A stretch of 64,000 nucleotides of DNA from Liolophura sinensis (GCF_032854445.1 NC_088304.1:15477850-15541849), one strand, 5' to 3'; shown: positions 13,902 to 25,980, counted from the stretch's first letter. Notes: generated by a model from the sequence alone, not told the origin. Translations and numbers: made by a program.

Positions 13902-14091
13902 AATCCATGACATGTACCAAATTGACACTGTACTGGTTCAAGCTATGTAGTGAAAAACTTTTACTAATTAGTGCATTTTGAGACTGTGAACTGTTATTAT
14001 TAGTGTTTTCACGATTAATGTTATTTGTACGTCGATGATACACGCTGTCCTTCTGTTTGTGATTTACATCGTGTGTTCATTATACTTTCAG

Positions 14092-16187
14092 GCGGTAGCC
14101 GCTACGACGCAGGTGGCAAGTACAACACGATTGGCGGCATGGCGGCTAACATGATTGAGGAGTACACCTTCAAGGTGGAATATCTGGGGAGCCTGATGCT
14201 GAGCAAAACGGCCACGGGCTTGGCCGCCATTCAGAAACCGCTACGAGAACTTTACCTGAACAACATCCGGAAAAGCGACACGAAAATCCAAGCTCAGGAG
14301 AGAACCATCAAAGTTCGGCCGGAAGGGATTCTCATGATCTTCAAAGACTCTTCCGGCAGTGGTCAGGCCAAACACGTTTTTTACGAAATGTCCTCGATTC
14401 ACTTTAAGGATTCTGTGACCTTCGTGACCCGCCGGGGATCCGACAAAAAGCTGAGAGGCGGTTTCGAACCATTGGAGGAACACCGGCGTGGAAGCGCTGA
14501 CGGCTTTTTCACAATGCTGGACAAGAAGTTTTACTACCTCTCCGACAAGCGCCACCCCGCTCTCTTTGTCTGCGTCATGAGGCGACCTTTAGGTGTCAAA
14601 GCCTTAGACTGTCACGTGTTTGTCATGGCCAATCACAAAGAGGCTGTGCAGATCGTGGATATCATTAACCAGCTGCAGTGTAAAGAAGTGGCTTCTGTTC
14701 ACGAGAGCTCCAAAACTCTGCCCTATCATCAGAGCGGAGGAAACGGAGTAGAAATAACCAAATTACCCGCCTTCAGACCGACCGACCATCCCGCTCAACA
14801 AACCACTGGTCAGCGTTACGAGTTGCGAGACGAATTCTTCCGGCCGAACGCCTATGACGCCTATAACTCCGACAACAGACAAAAGTACCGGAACTCAAGT
14901 GACACCAGGTCAAACCTGTCCAACGAGGTCAGTATGCAGCCGTCCGGAGTGACGGTATTCCACAACACCGTGGATGATTTCGGCAGGCCCACCCAGCCTG
15001 ATCGTGAAGACGCCGTTAGGTTGAGACATCCCGGGAACCGCAATCTGAACACGTCTTTCGACGACAGGAAGTACCTGAGCGTGAACACTTCCTTCGACGA
15101 CGACAAAAGAAGGCCTAACGGGAATTTGTCCTTCGACGAAACCAGACGTCCGTTTTCAATGTTCCAAGAAGGTTATGACAGACGCGCAGAGGTTGTGTCG
15201 AGCCCCCCGGGCTACGGGCAACGTTATTCTCCGGACGACTCAGCGCTGGGCGGCAGATCCCCTGTGGGAGGGAGGGGAAACCTATCCACACCGATCAATC
15301 GGTCGCTATCGCCCATCCCTAGGACGGCCCCAAAACCAGACCGAAACTCACAGCCTGTGTCCCCGATTTCGAAAGGAAACCCGTCGACAACGCCGTCCTC
15401 ACCGGGATGGGGACCGGTGGCATCGATGTCTAACCTAGAGAGTAGACAGGAACTGGAGAGAGGTAAGCGTATCAGCGATCCTCCAGTCAGCGAGGTCCAA
15501 GAGGAAAAGTCTAGACCCATTGCCAAAGTTCCGCCTCATTTAGTGGCCGGTGTTAAAGTGCTTCCCACGGAATTCAAAGTGCCACTAAGGAAAACAAGTC
15601 CCCAAGCGTCCCCGCGGTGCGAGGATCCTAACCGCTATAACAATCTCTCCGTCAACCCCAACTACGACGACGATTACCGACTGAAGGGAGATTACCCGAT
15701 GAAAAACAACCACGACAACCGCAACGAGTTTCAGTACAACAACTACAACAATCAACACAACAGCCAACAACAAAGCCACAATCGAAACAACAGCTCTGGT
15801 AACTATGGAGATCACGGTTACAAAGAGATCCCGTACAACCACGGCGGTCCCGGCAACCATTCTTTCCAGGGCGTTGGTTCATCACCGAAGGGCTACAGGG
15901 ATCAGTCGTACAACTACAACAAAGCACCGCCTTACGACAATCCTCCTCATCATCAGGGAAACCGGTTCAATGACTCTCAAGAATGGGGCTATAGAGAAGG
16001 GCCATACAGGGGACAGGGATACGGGAGCCGGGGGGAGCCCATCCGGGATCCTGCCACGGGAGAGATGGACAAGCCTCCTGGGTCACTAAAGGACAAAGAA
16101 ATAGCCTCCCTTGTGTCTAACATATATATAGGCCCCAACTCCAACGTGGACACGAACTTTGAGCAGTCCCTTGGGTACTATCCTTAA
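14092..16187 (+). CDS. PTB/PID-domain adaptor-like protein, large 3'-terminal exon (5' part missing)
   Basis: The open frame runs to TAA at 16185-16187. The coding exon probably starts at 14092, after a pyrimidine-rich acceptor (ttcattatactttcag), entering with one codon base supplied by an unseen upstream exon. The alternative is an in-frame ATG at 14139. A phosphotyrosine-binding (PTB/PID) fold spans roughly 14163-14690: first strand 'YTFKVEYLGSL', mid-domain 'ALDCHVFVMANHKEA', and C-terminal helix 'AVQIVDIINQL'. PTB domains bind NPxY-type tails or lipids and act as cytoplasmic adaptors. About 480 residues of low-complexity tail follow: three N-x-S-F-D repeats (about 15046-15145), a Ser/Pro-rich stretch with SP motifs, then an Asn/Gln/Tyr/Gly-rich prion-like region (about 15650-16010). 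The C-terminus is ordered-looking and ends 'QSLGYYP'. GC content is higher than in the flanks. It does not match Numb, Dab, Shc, GULP or FAM43 closely by eye, so I give no symbol. The PTB call is strong; partner and pathway are unknown. Confidence 0.85.
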
Positions 16188-16189
16188 TG

Positions 16190-16700
16190 AACTCCTATGA
16201 GGTCAACATAGCTCTCACACGGGACTTGCCCATAACTTTGAGGTGCTAACCATAATTATTTCGGATACTACCCTTGACATCATTTCGGACGTTCCTATAA
16301 ATCATGAAAGCGCTATAGTGAACTTTGTCAGATGGCCTCCATTGTTAATGAGCGCAGGTAGAGTGTGTCACCATCGTTTTTGTGACAGCAGGGTGTGATT
16401 CTGACAATGTGCAAATGTGATAAATGTGTGTCTCTGTGTAGACTGATCATTTGTTGTACGCTGTCGCTGAAACAGATTCCGTACAGATATACATCATCCA
16501 CGGAACAGAGAGTGTGAAAGAACACCTAAACTGTGGTAAATCGACTGTAACTTGGTGCCTGTTATGGATTGTTCACAAAGCATACAGAGCCGGTTCCCTC
16601 TCAGACACGTGCCACTATCTGAGTAGTATCCAACGTGGTCCTGTTGTAGCATAATGTGACGTACCACAGCCGTGTAACCTATGAATTGCCTGCTCGGTCT
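16190..16700 (+). other. probable 3' flank/UTR of the PTB gene
   Basis: AT-richer sequence directly after the stop codon. No consensus AATAAA could be found within the first kilobase, so the transcript end is undefined. Short open frames here have no recognisable content. Confidence 0.35.
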
Positions 16701-16703
16701 AAG

Positions 16704-16872
16704 GGTGAGCGGGATTTAAACTGGTGTGTGCTGGCAAACAGGGTTCAAACTGGTGTGCTGGCAAGCGATGGAGACTCAAACTGCTGTGTTGGCGAGCAGG
16801 ATTCAGACTACTGTGTTGGTGAGCAGGATTCAAACTGCTCCTTTGGCGAGCAGGATTCAAACTGGTATGTCT
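16704..16872. repeat. 27-bp minisatellite, about 6 copies
   Basis: Units of 27 bp (one of 31 bp) of the form ggcgagcaggattcaaactg plus 7 bases start near 16706, 16733, 16760, 16791, 16818 and 16845. The last three are best conserved. Being a multiple of three, the unit keeps frames open on both strands with a 9-residue period. This is minisatellite behaviour, not evidence of a gene. It lies about 520 bp after the PTB stop codon and could be within its 3' UTR. Confidence 0.85.
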
Positions 16873-17252
16873 GCCTGAATGCCAAATTAAGCTTGGACCA
16901 CAAGGCGGCGTCGTAGACGTGAACAATATAACAGTTCAGACAGCGTTTGCTTTGTGTTCCATGTACTCTCCATTAACAATATTGATAACCACAAAACCTA
17001 GAAAAACCCCTACGAGAGCCTCGTGCTTGAGTTCTTTCCTGGATGACTGCTCCATCTTCGTTAAACGGATTGAATTTATGTTAAAATTCTCTTGTGAGAA
17101 GTTCATATGACGAGAATTTCATTCCACAGAATCTGGAAGTTTTATCTGGGAGTAAGCTTATTGCTTTCGTCAGCTCTTGGAACGAGAAAACCTGATAAGA
17201 GTTATTATCTGCTTAAGACTCATAGTTTTGCATGGGTTCAATAATAATAATG

Positions 17253-17403
17253 AAGTGAAGGCATCACCACGTAAATGTAACAAACGTTTCACAAGCTTTC
17301 AATCCACATGCCGGGATCATTATAAAGTCGAGATAATGATCTTGGCATGTGGATCGAAAGCTTGTGAAACCTTTGTTACGTTTACGTGGGGATACCTTGA
17401 CTT
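17253..17403. repeat. 151-bp near-perfect inverted repeat (hairpin/foldback)
   Basis: Two 71-bp arms (17253-17323 and 17333-17403) are reverse complements with about 8 mismatches and no indels, separated by a 9-bp loop (aaagtcgag). Matching landmarks are ttcacaagctttc in the left arm and gaaagcttgtgaa in the right. Options are a foldback MITE, a hairpin RNA precursor or a recombination-generated palindrome. No convincing target-site duplication was seen. Confidence 0.9.
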
Positions 17404-17890
17404 AGTAGAACATAACGGGGCTTTATTTTACAATCATACATTGGCAGTATAAAGTACCCTTTATACTATAAAGTGTATAAAGTGTTTCATCACTTAACCT
17501 TGCACAAAACAGCAACAAACTTGTGCATTTACAAATAACTCTATTCAATACAAATTTCATAAGGAATACTTTATCAGGATGACCCAGTTCAAAACAGTAC
17601 TATTTTGTGCTATATATATATATTTCCTTTACAAATAAGAATCGTCAATTACTGGTGTTTTTAAACGCAATAAGAAGTAATTACTTTGCAAACAACACAA
17701 GCAATTATTGTTATAATTGGCTAGGATTGATTGCGGGTGAATGTTGAGTTACAGTATACTTAGCCTAAATCATTATACTTCCAAAACTATCGTGAAGGCG
17801 ATCTGATCCCCGGGATGTGATAATATACTTGTACACACAATACAGCTCTTGTCATAATGCCTTTGTGCTCATGTTGCAGTTAAGCATATG

Positions 17891-18046
<156 letters not shown>

Positions 18047-18049
18047 GTC

Positions 18050-19860
18050 TCTGTTGACAACTTAGTTATGTGTGCTGTATAGGGACGCAATATAGTACAC
18101 GTATGCTAGACTTCGTTTAGAGCTTGCATCGTTCGTTTTTTGCTGCCATATGTTTCACACTTAATATTATTCATAATTCAGCTTGACCATTACGGGGTAT
18201 CAGGTTCTTAAAAATTGTGCCTGGTGGGGAAGTTACAGTTGAGATCGTGTCAGGTACTATGTATTCGTCATATTGTACATTATGGTATGTAATATTAATA
18301 GCAGTGATGTGGATGCAACTACGCTGGCATAGTGGCCGAAGGCGCTGAAAAGACAAATTCCTGATCAGTGAGAGTGCGTGTTAGAATCCCGTGTGGATTT
18401 ACGTCAGGCGGTTTATTTCCTCTGGGGGGCATATGGTTTGATCCATCCATAGATGTAGTATCTAAAACAGCAAAAAAAATCAATAAGATTAAAAAACATG
18501 TTGTATCGTCATAAGCTGTAGACTCATGAATATTTGATTTATGTGACGGCGGCTGGGTATCTGGATTGCGGGAACTGAGCGTACGACGGGGGGAAACCTT
18601 GCACCTCACCATTCTAAGTAATAAACTCACTGACACAAAGCTGCAGCCGATAAGGTAAGAGGTGGATTCGAACCCGTGACCTCATTGGCACAAGGCTACT
18701 GATCTGTACAAAAAAAGTCTTAACACTCGTTCAGGACGAGTTTCGAAAAACTGTACATGTACGGCCTGTAAATTGTTATCCTACATTCTGTATTGTATAT
18801 ATGTAGAAGTTAGATATGTATATATGACTTCTAGATGGAAGCTATGTATATCAAGAATTAAGCTGAAAACGTTTTTAACCTTAGTTATATTCGTTTGTTA
18901 AGCCCATATATCGGCCCTAAAATGACGTCATTGCGGACGGTTTTGTAAATACTCTCTTTACAGGTTGAATATGTGATACTGGGGGCGTTATCTGTGACTG
19001 ACCATTCGCTTATTGGTATACAGATTGTCAATTTGTATAAATTCTGAAAAGAAATCAAATTTGTTGTGAGACCAGCTGAGATCATTATCCTTATAATGAA
19101 TATTTATACACAGATTTCTTTTGAATAAAAAAAGCAATCAGACAAAACTGTGATGTTCTCTGTGATATTTAAGCACTTACATGAGAGTTAGAATAAAACC
19201 AGGTAGATTGACAAGTTGCCGTATTTCACAACTTAGGTGTCACCAGTTGGTAGCTATCACAAGGTCGTCGCTGCTCTGGTTTGGCTCTTTGTTGTACCTC
19301 TTTAGTAATATTATGAGACTGTGAAATACCAGAATGGCGTAAGTTCGTAAATGTCACCTTTCCAAAGATGCTGAACCCCTAAGAACGAAATCTTGACTCC
19401 AGTTTATTTCGCCGCGAGCCTCTCCTCGCCCCGAGGTGCGAGTGTACGCAGCATTCAAATGAAACTACACACGCAAATTCATGCAAATTTCAAACGAGGG
19501 AAATTCAGAGATTTTAGTACGCCGTTTTACATTCAGGGTTTTATTTGACAAACATATACCGCTGTGTTAAGGGATGAAATCTCAAACCAGAATAAATATG
19601 AATATGTGGGTCGAAACAGGCAGATATACCAGCCGTCAACGGAGATGGACATTCCAGGTCAATAATCACAAGGCCTATTTCCAAAACGACGATTTGAGAA
19701 AATCAGATGTAACAACCATGACCATGGCTGCAACCTCTTAGCTTAGTCTACGATAAGTCTCTAGAAATGTATTTGAATATGTCGACCTCAAACATGTCGA
19801 CTTCACTGTAGGACATGCCATAGAAGAATATTCTAAAAGCATTATGTATTCCTAGCGGCC
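18050..19860. other. gene-free stretch with a tRNA-like SINE end
   Basis: No gene recognised. At 18663-18673 the sequence ggattcgaacc is a perfect reverse-complement tRNA B box within 'gaggtggattcgaacccgtgacc'. It marks the tRNA-like end of an old minus-strand SINE that may extend left towards about 18360. Near 19620-19760 there is a fragment ('ttccaaaacgac') resembling sequence at 28030-28090 and 62525-62600. Confidence 0.45.
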
Positions 19861-19864
19861 TTAG

Positions 19865-20075
19865 AGCAAGGAAACAGGACTAGATGGCCTGGTGTCAGTA
19901 TAATGTGACTCAGAGGGTTGCGTACCTGGTGTACTCGGTGTGATGCTTCAGCACTTTGGCGGCATGGGCTCGTCCTGCCACAGGAAGACAATATATAAAC
20001 GCACACACCCAATGCTACTTCGTCGTCATGTGACTGAAAATAGTTCGGTACGACGTAAAACCCCTAGAATACATA
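19865..20075 (+). repeat. SINE family 3, 5'-truncated copy
   Basis: Shares with 29085-29300 the blocks 'gagcaaggaaacaggact', 'ggtgtcagtataat', 'actttggcggca' and the tail 'tacgacgtaaaac', preceded by 'gtcgtcatgtgactgaaaa'. The tRNA-like head is absent. A full-length relative with its head lies inverted at 31955-32303. Confidence 0.8.
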
Positions 20076-20817
20076 CATGCAACAATTATTCAATATCTCT
20101 GATATGACAAGAACGGTGGTTCTAATGTTAAAGGAATGGTACAAATTCGTTAATGGCTGTTTATAGCAATCGCTTATATTATGTACACACCTTGTGTGCG
20201 CTCACAGGGCTCGGAACATACATCCATCAGCGCTGATCTGAATATCTCATCCAGTCGTCTGTTGTTCTCCCTAATCAACTAAATCTATCCATTTTTGAAA
20301 CAAGTCTGTCTAGACAAAGTGCACTGTGAGTGCACGTTCCCATTGCATATCATTACCGCACGGTTCGCATCACCGTAGATGTGCATAAACAGATCTGTAT
20401 AACAGATGATCGACGTGGTTCATTGTTTTATTGAGCATATGGATTAAAATAACAGCTGTCTAAAACATGTGCTTATAGGACATAAATCACAATACGTTTA
20501 ACACACAACATATTAATTTTGGTATACTAAATGTACCGTACCGAATGTACCGGGTGAAAACAGCTATTGTAGGTGCATCTGCCTTGCAGAGATAATACAC
20601 TGCCGTATACAATACAACAAAACGTTTTACCAAGAACGCATAATGGTTTGTGTTCTTTTCTTATTTATGGGCTATTCGTATTTAACGCTGTGCACAGGAA
20701 CACTTCACTTAATACACTAATACATGAAACCGATGTGTTAAATGGTATTGTTTTAAGTAAAAAGAAACTGTCGAGTTTATCTTTTAAAAGGACGGAATAT
20801 GTATTAATTGAAAAACA

Positions 20818-21012
20818 TTTATTTATTTATTTATTTATTTGATCGGTGTTTTACGTCGTACTCATAAATATTTTCCCTTACACAGTATGGTAGGAAGAAC
20901 CGGACGGAGCCTGGAGGAAACCCACAGGGTGCTGGCAGATCTTTCCAGGTTGAGCCGGAGAGAAAGCCAGCATTAGCTGGACTTGAACTCACATCGACCA
21001 GGGAGGGCTAAT
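20818..21012 (-). repeat. SINE family 1, diverged minus-strand copy
   Basis: Begins with (attt)n and 'gatcggtgttttacgtcgtact', reverse complement of the family tail, and runs through the core to 'gctggacttgaactcacatcgacc'. The tRNA-like head is missing, and substitutions make it older than the copies at 23357 or 54592. Confidence 0.85.
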
Positions 21013-21019
21013 CCTAAAA

Positions 21020-21958
21020 ATTTCTAGTGAACCCAACATTAGCTAAAAATAGGCACTATGGTCTATGTAACAATGTAATTCAATTAATCAGCTAACGTGT
21101 GTTTATTCCTTTCTTACACTTCATGTTGAAGTCGGTTGTGTCCGGGTGCATTTCAAACGGACCATTACCAAAATCAAATCAAACACTAACAGATAGATAT
21201 TGTCAAACAATGCTACATACTATGTCGTAGCAACGCGAGATTCATTGAATCCAAATTGAGCCATCGTCAGGCGTTTTTATGTTAAATTAGATCGTTGTTT
21301 GGAGACTCGATATCACTGCTGATTTGGATGTAGAAATGATCACGTGATCATCCGCATTGAAATTCCTGTTATCGTTGGCGGTTGGTGTACAGATTTACAA
21401 CATGTCTGCTGTTAAAGCAAGGTTTATGCACAACAACTAAATAAAGTGAGTTAATTCAAACAGGAACAAAGCCAACAGACTCATCACACGCTACTTCAGG
21501 TGTCCAATGACTCACGCTAGCTTACATCAGAGACAGAGTTGTGCAACGTGCAACGTTTTTGTGAAACGCCTTAGTGCGTTTTTCTCACACAGTGCAATTC
21601 GACCTAGTTAATTGTATCGGCACATGTACTGAAATAGGTGTGTATGGTTCCGTATCAAGTCCGAGTGCATGTTGGCTCCTAATCTCTTGGCAGACAGTTA
21701 CACAGGCATGCGTTTCAAGTAAAATGCAAAGGGAGCTAACAACCATGACATGTAGACTCGACGAGAGCATCGAACGTTGTGTGTTTTGTTCGTTTGTTTA
21801 CGGATTTTGTGGTTGTTGTCGACAAGTAATTCGGTCATGCCACATCGGGCTGTCTCCTGATATCATACCGCTCTTAATATTTACATATTTCGGGTACTGT
21901 GAAACTAGAACGTCCCGATTTAACGCCCCGCCTATATTCTCAGTAGCATAATCTACTG
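21020..21958. other. gene-free stretch
   Basis: No gene supported. A 125-codon frame (21574-21951) is Cys/Ser-rich, shows no family signature and is overlapped by minus-strand frames. Confidence 0.4.
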
Positions 21959-21959
21959 A

Positions 21960-22113
21960 CTGTAAGTGGGAAGGTCTTGCAGCAACCTGCGGATGGCCGT
22001 GGGTTTCCCCCGTGCTGTGCCCGGTTTCCACCCACCATAATGCTGGCCGCCATCGTATAAGTGAAATATTCTTCAGTACGGGGTAAAACACCAATCAAAT
22101 AAATAACATAAAT
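21960..22113 (+). repeat. SINE family 1, 5'-truncated copy
   Basis: Starts at 'gtgggaaggtcttgcagcaacc' and ends in 'gtaaaacaccaatcaaataaat'. The core is intact; the tRNA-like head is lost. Confidence 0.9.
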
Positions 22114-22269
22114 AATCTACTGAGGCGACCAGCATATCCTTTCCTCATATGCTCAACGTCAGTTAACGGCGAACAAGTTTTAACATGGTCCATTAAAAAA
22201 TGCTCTCCACAATCCAGACATGTCTCTAACATGAAGAACAACATCGTCGTCCTCGTAACCCTGAATGAT

Positions 22270-22445
22270 GTATTTATTTGACTGATTGGTGTTTTACGCC
22301 GTAGTCAAGAATATTTCACTTATACGACGCCATCCAGTATTATGGTGGGAGGAAACCGCACAGAATCCAGGGAAACCCCCCACAACCATGCGCAGGATGC
22401 TAGGAGACCTTTTCACGTGTGACCGGACTGGAAGCCAGCCAGAGT
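22270..22445 (-). repeat. SINE family 1, diverged minus-strand copy
   Basis: Starts with tatttatttgactgattggtg (tail complement) and runs to 'ccggactggaagccagcc'. About 160 bp after the plus-strand copy at 21960-22113, so the two are tail-to-tail. Just beyond it, 22451-22479 forms a small hairpin (ttaggcttagggg / cccctaaacctaa, one mismatch). Confidence 0.85.
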
Positions 22446-22484
22446 TGGCATTAGGCTTAGGGGAGACCCCTAAACCTAATTCAG

Positions 22485-23340
22485 GTGAAGTGATAAAAAG
22501 CCGTGTATCACCTGTTACGTGTGACCATTAGCTACCTATTGCACTGTTGTCGCTTCTATAGTTTTACTGCCGATGTTGTAGTTTTTTGCATCATGCAGAG
22601 TTGTTATTCGCAGCTAAATGCGAATCTGATCTATGCGTCGAAACAGACACTTGTATACCAAGGCTAATTCCGCAAAACGGCGTATAACACAGACCAACAA
22701 AGAACTAAGAAACACACTCATCGCCAGGGAGCTGCAGTTTGCATGTTTGGTCCTGTCTTTTAGGCTGTTCGTCAGTTGTTTTATTTCCAGACGGTCAGAA
22801 CTAAACCAAAACTAATTGCCATTGTCCCTTCTTAATCAGCTACAGGTTTGTGATTACTTCACAGGTAGCTACATCGATGCGAATGTATTTACAATTGGAG
22901 TTGTGTATGGATCAAGGCGGCATGTCACCCATGGGTTCCACTTGTCGTCTGCTAGCTCCTTTCTTGGCGTTTTCATGAAAAGAACAATCTCTTTACGGAA
23001 AAAACTTCCTCACACTTGAACAAGTAATATAAAACAGGGTAAGAAAGTTGACATGTCCACCGACCCTCGTTTACCCTGCTTGTGTTAAGGTTATTTATAA
23101 TCTGTGTTATTGGTAAACTGTGGGGCAGGTGAAGTTTTGCACCCGCACAGCCAGGTACGTGCAGCAATCAAAAACATTTATAAACAGGTCAACTGTAACT
23201 GTCTGCTCTGGGCATGTGTGTACATCTAGAATTCAGTAATAGGTAATGGCTATTAATAAATGAGGCCTTATTTAATGCCATGACAAACGTCAGTGCCATC
23301 GAGCACCATGTCAGTAAAAGATAAAGTGAACTTTTCAGTC
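22485..23340. other. gene-free stretch
   Basis: Only short frames without recognisable domains; no repeat noticed. Confidence 0.4.
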
Positions 23341-23356
23341 AATGAAGATACGAGTA

Positions 23357-23620
23357 GGGGCCTTCGTGGCTCTGTTGGTTAGCGCGCTAACGCAGCGTAA
23401 TGACCCAGGAGTCTCTCACCAATGCGTTCGCAGTGAGTTCAAGTCCAGCTCATGCTGGCTTCCTCTCCGGCCGTACATGGGAAGGTCTGCCAGCAACCTG
23501 CGGATGGTCGTGGGTTTCCCCCGGGCTCTGCCCGGTTTTCACCCACCATAATGCTGGCCGCCGTCTTATAAGTGAAATATTCGTGAGTACGGCGTAAAAC
23601 ACCGATCAAATAAATAAATA
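23357..23620 (+). repeat. SINE family 1, full-length copy with target-site duplication
   Basis: The tRNA-like head 'ggccttcgtggctctgttgg' with A-box 'ggttagcgcg' and B-box-like 'gagttcaagtcc' is followed by the family core and the tail 'gtaaaacaccgatcaa' plus (aaat)n. It is flanked by a perfect 13-bp duplication, gaagatacgagta, at 23344-23356 and 23621-23633. This is the hallmark of LINE-machinery retroposition. A frame of 69 codons crossing it is a by-product of the SINE. Confidence 0.97.
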
Positions 23621-23639
23621 GAAGATACGAGTAAAAAAT

Positions 23640-24400
23640 TTTCCTTTATTTTCACCCCTTTACAGGGTGCTTCATATCAGTTGTTTCCTATAATATGTTA
23701 TAGTGTCTATGTCCGCGCATGAGGCAGGTGATAACCAAAAACACCTTAACCTGGATGTTGCAAAAATAATAATTAACTGCAAGAACATTATCCAAGCAAA
23801 ACGTTTCCCAGGAATGTGAACATTGTGAGCCAAATATTGCTGGAATAATTGTTGATACTTCATGGGCCTGAGGAAACCACAGTGATTCGAAAATACTTAG
23901 GATACTGTGTAGATATTAAAAAGAAACACGAAGGGACACTCTCAATATCTTTCTCTTACATAGCCTTCAAACAAAATTCGACATAAACTAGTTTTTGCCC
24001 GAACACATGTAATCGTTTCCAAACATACACGCCGGAACTAAAGGAGTTTAGAATAAGTTTTCCTCATGGCGTATTGTATTGATCATACTTTACTATTTTC
24101 TCGTCACGTAATACCAGAAATTTTAGCGAAAATTGGGCAAAAATTATTGGCCCGTTTTAGGCGTTAATTTCGTTAATAAGACTTACTGTATTACTGTTTT
24201 GGAACCGTTGAAGTCATGTCATACCATGGATTAAATTTGCTGACAGGCATTTGCCTTCACTCGTTTGTTAGAAGGCTATCACGTGAGATGCGGTGGATTC
24301 CTAGATGACCAACGTCATATAAGCGTAATGCCCTCGAGAGCACAATGGAATCCCATTCAAATATATAAACAGCATGGTTACTTGTAATTATTTTCATTGC
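23640..24400. other. gene-free stretch
   Basis: AT-rich sequence between two SINEs; no coding or repeat signal recognised. Confidence 0.4.
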
Positions 24401-24404
24401 AGCT

Positions 24405-24562
24405 AATAACCTGCGGATGGTCGTGGGTTTCCCCCGGGCTCTGCCCGGTTTCCTTACACCATAATACTGGCCGCCGTCGTATAAGTGAAATATTCTTGAG
24501 CACGGCGTAAAACACCAATCAAATAAAATAAATAAATAAATAAATAAATAAAATAAATAATT
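24405..24562 (+). repeat. SINE family 1, 5'-truncated copy
   Basis: Begins at 'taacctgcggatggtcgtgg' and ends in an expanded (aaat)n/(aaaat)n tail to about 24562. Little diverged from consensus, so probably young. Confidence 0.93.
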
Positions 24563-24564
24563 CC

Positions 24565-25975
24565 TGCCACACATACGTACTAATTTCATCGCCAGATTTT
24601 GTCTTTGACTTACACTTACACCCATTTCCCCATCACCCAGATGTCGATGAAGCCGGTGTCATTGTCCGTTAGGAAAGGGGGGCGGGGAGGTACAAAGTCA
24701 GCCGCCTGAACAAAGACGCACAGCTTATGTCACACGACAGTCAAGTTTGTTTTCAGGGTGTCTTCATGACACGACTGTTTACGTGGATCCCGCAGTGTGC
24801 CTAACACAGTGGAACGAAAAACTCATACTATCTTCCGAACCTGTTTTTATAGCCAGGCATCTGATTACCTAAGCGCATGCGCATGAATCCATATCTTCGA
24901 ACTTTTGTGATGACAACAAGGTACTCTGAGGTGTTCTACACAATTGACTAACATCAGTCAAAGTAACATCACTACATTTTGTCCCCTTAATCCTAACCTA
25001 GCCATGGGGCTATGGGCCGTAGCATCCCTGCCGTAGCATTTTTATACCTTACTGCTTACACATAAGAAGTCTTCTATTCATCTAACTGTGGCTTCATATA
25101 GGCTGTGTCAACTGCACTATTTACATGTTTAAGAACTTTCTAATACACATTATAAATTATCACTTTCTCAACAAGCATTCTTGATGTATTGCGGAAGCAA
25201 TAGATGCCCAGTATGGAATTAAGTCACACAGGCTAATAGCTATTTCACACTCCAATACATATGAATTAAATAAGAGTTCATTTGAGGTCCCGCATATATG
25301 CGTGGGTTACCTGTAGATTCTTGAGTACGGCGTGAAGTACCAATTAAATAAATGAATAAACGAGTTGATTGGAAGTGGCTATATGGTGGCAGAATGAATT
25401 TAAAATTTATTAGTTGAGGGTATCTTTTTAACCTATTGAGTGATGACTGGGTTGCCTTTTGACCCCTGAAAATCCGGAATAATTAAACTATAAGAGATTG
25501 AATAAGTCAGAGGAGTGGGTTTAGAGTGCATTTCCATACTTTCTTGTCTTACTTATACTATATTCCATACTCGATTATTGTAGCAGAGTGAGGTTAGAAA
25601 ATAGGGAATAAGTAATTAACTGGAGCCAGGTACTATCGAGGCACTAGGCTAGGTACTTTACAGAATGTGCATGTGGTGATAGGAGTTACCGCCCCTGAAC
25701 CGTAAGCAGTATCGTTAATTATTTTTGCCCTAGTCATGTTTGCGAATACGATGATGTTCCTTTCTTGTCCCCTATTCCCTATTCGCGAATTTTTTTGCTG
25801 TTGGCTGTTTAAAGCCGCCTGCCCCTTGATGACCGCAGGGAGAGAGAAAGATGGAAAGTGATTTTACGCTGTGTCAGTCCCGCCTGGATGGATGTTTGTT
25901 TGAACGTTGAAAGACATGGAATAAAGTATAAGTGAGCATTAAAAGCATATGTCTTTCACTAGTGGCTTCAGAGCA
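24565..25975. other. gene-free stretch with a SINE scrap
   Basis: A short family 1 tail fragment (+) is recognisable at about 25296-25362 ('gattcttgagtacggcgtga'). A 16-bp tail echo and TTGCTG-type repeats aside, I recognise nothing else. Confidence 0.45.
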
Positions 25976-25980
25976 ATGGT

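Noticed and set aside
14025-14091. Upstream 22 codons of the PTB open frame as true N-terminus
   Set aside because: This part is AT-rich, starts in intron-like sequence and ends in a strong splice acceptor at 14090-14091.
21574-21951. 125-codon cysteine-rich frame as a secreted peptide
   Set aside because: No signal peptide pattern or regular cysteine framework; overlapped by other frames and next to SINEs.
23342-23597. Short frames reading like 'ALAQRNDPGVSHQCG' or 'GLPATCGWSWVSPGLCP', repeated at 34844, 43176 and 54616
   Set aside because: These are the same family 1 SINE read in frame at each copy, not a protein family.
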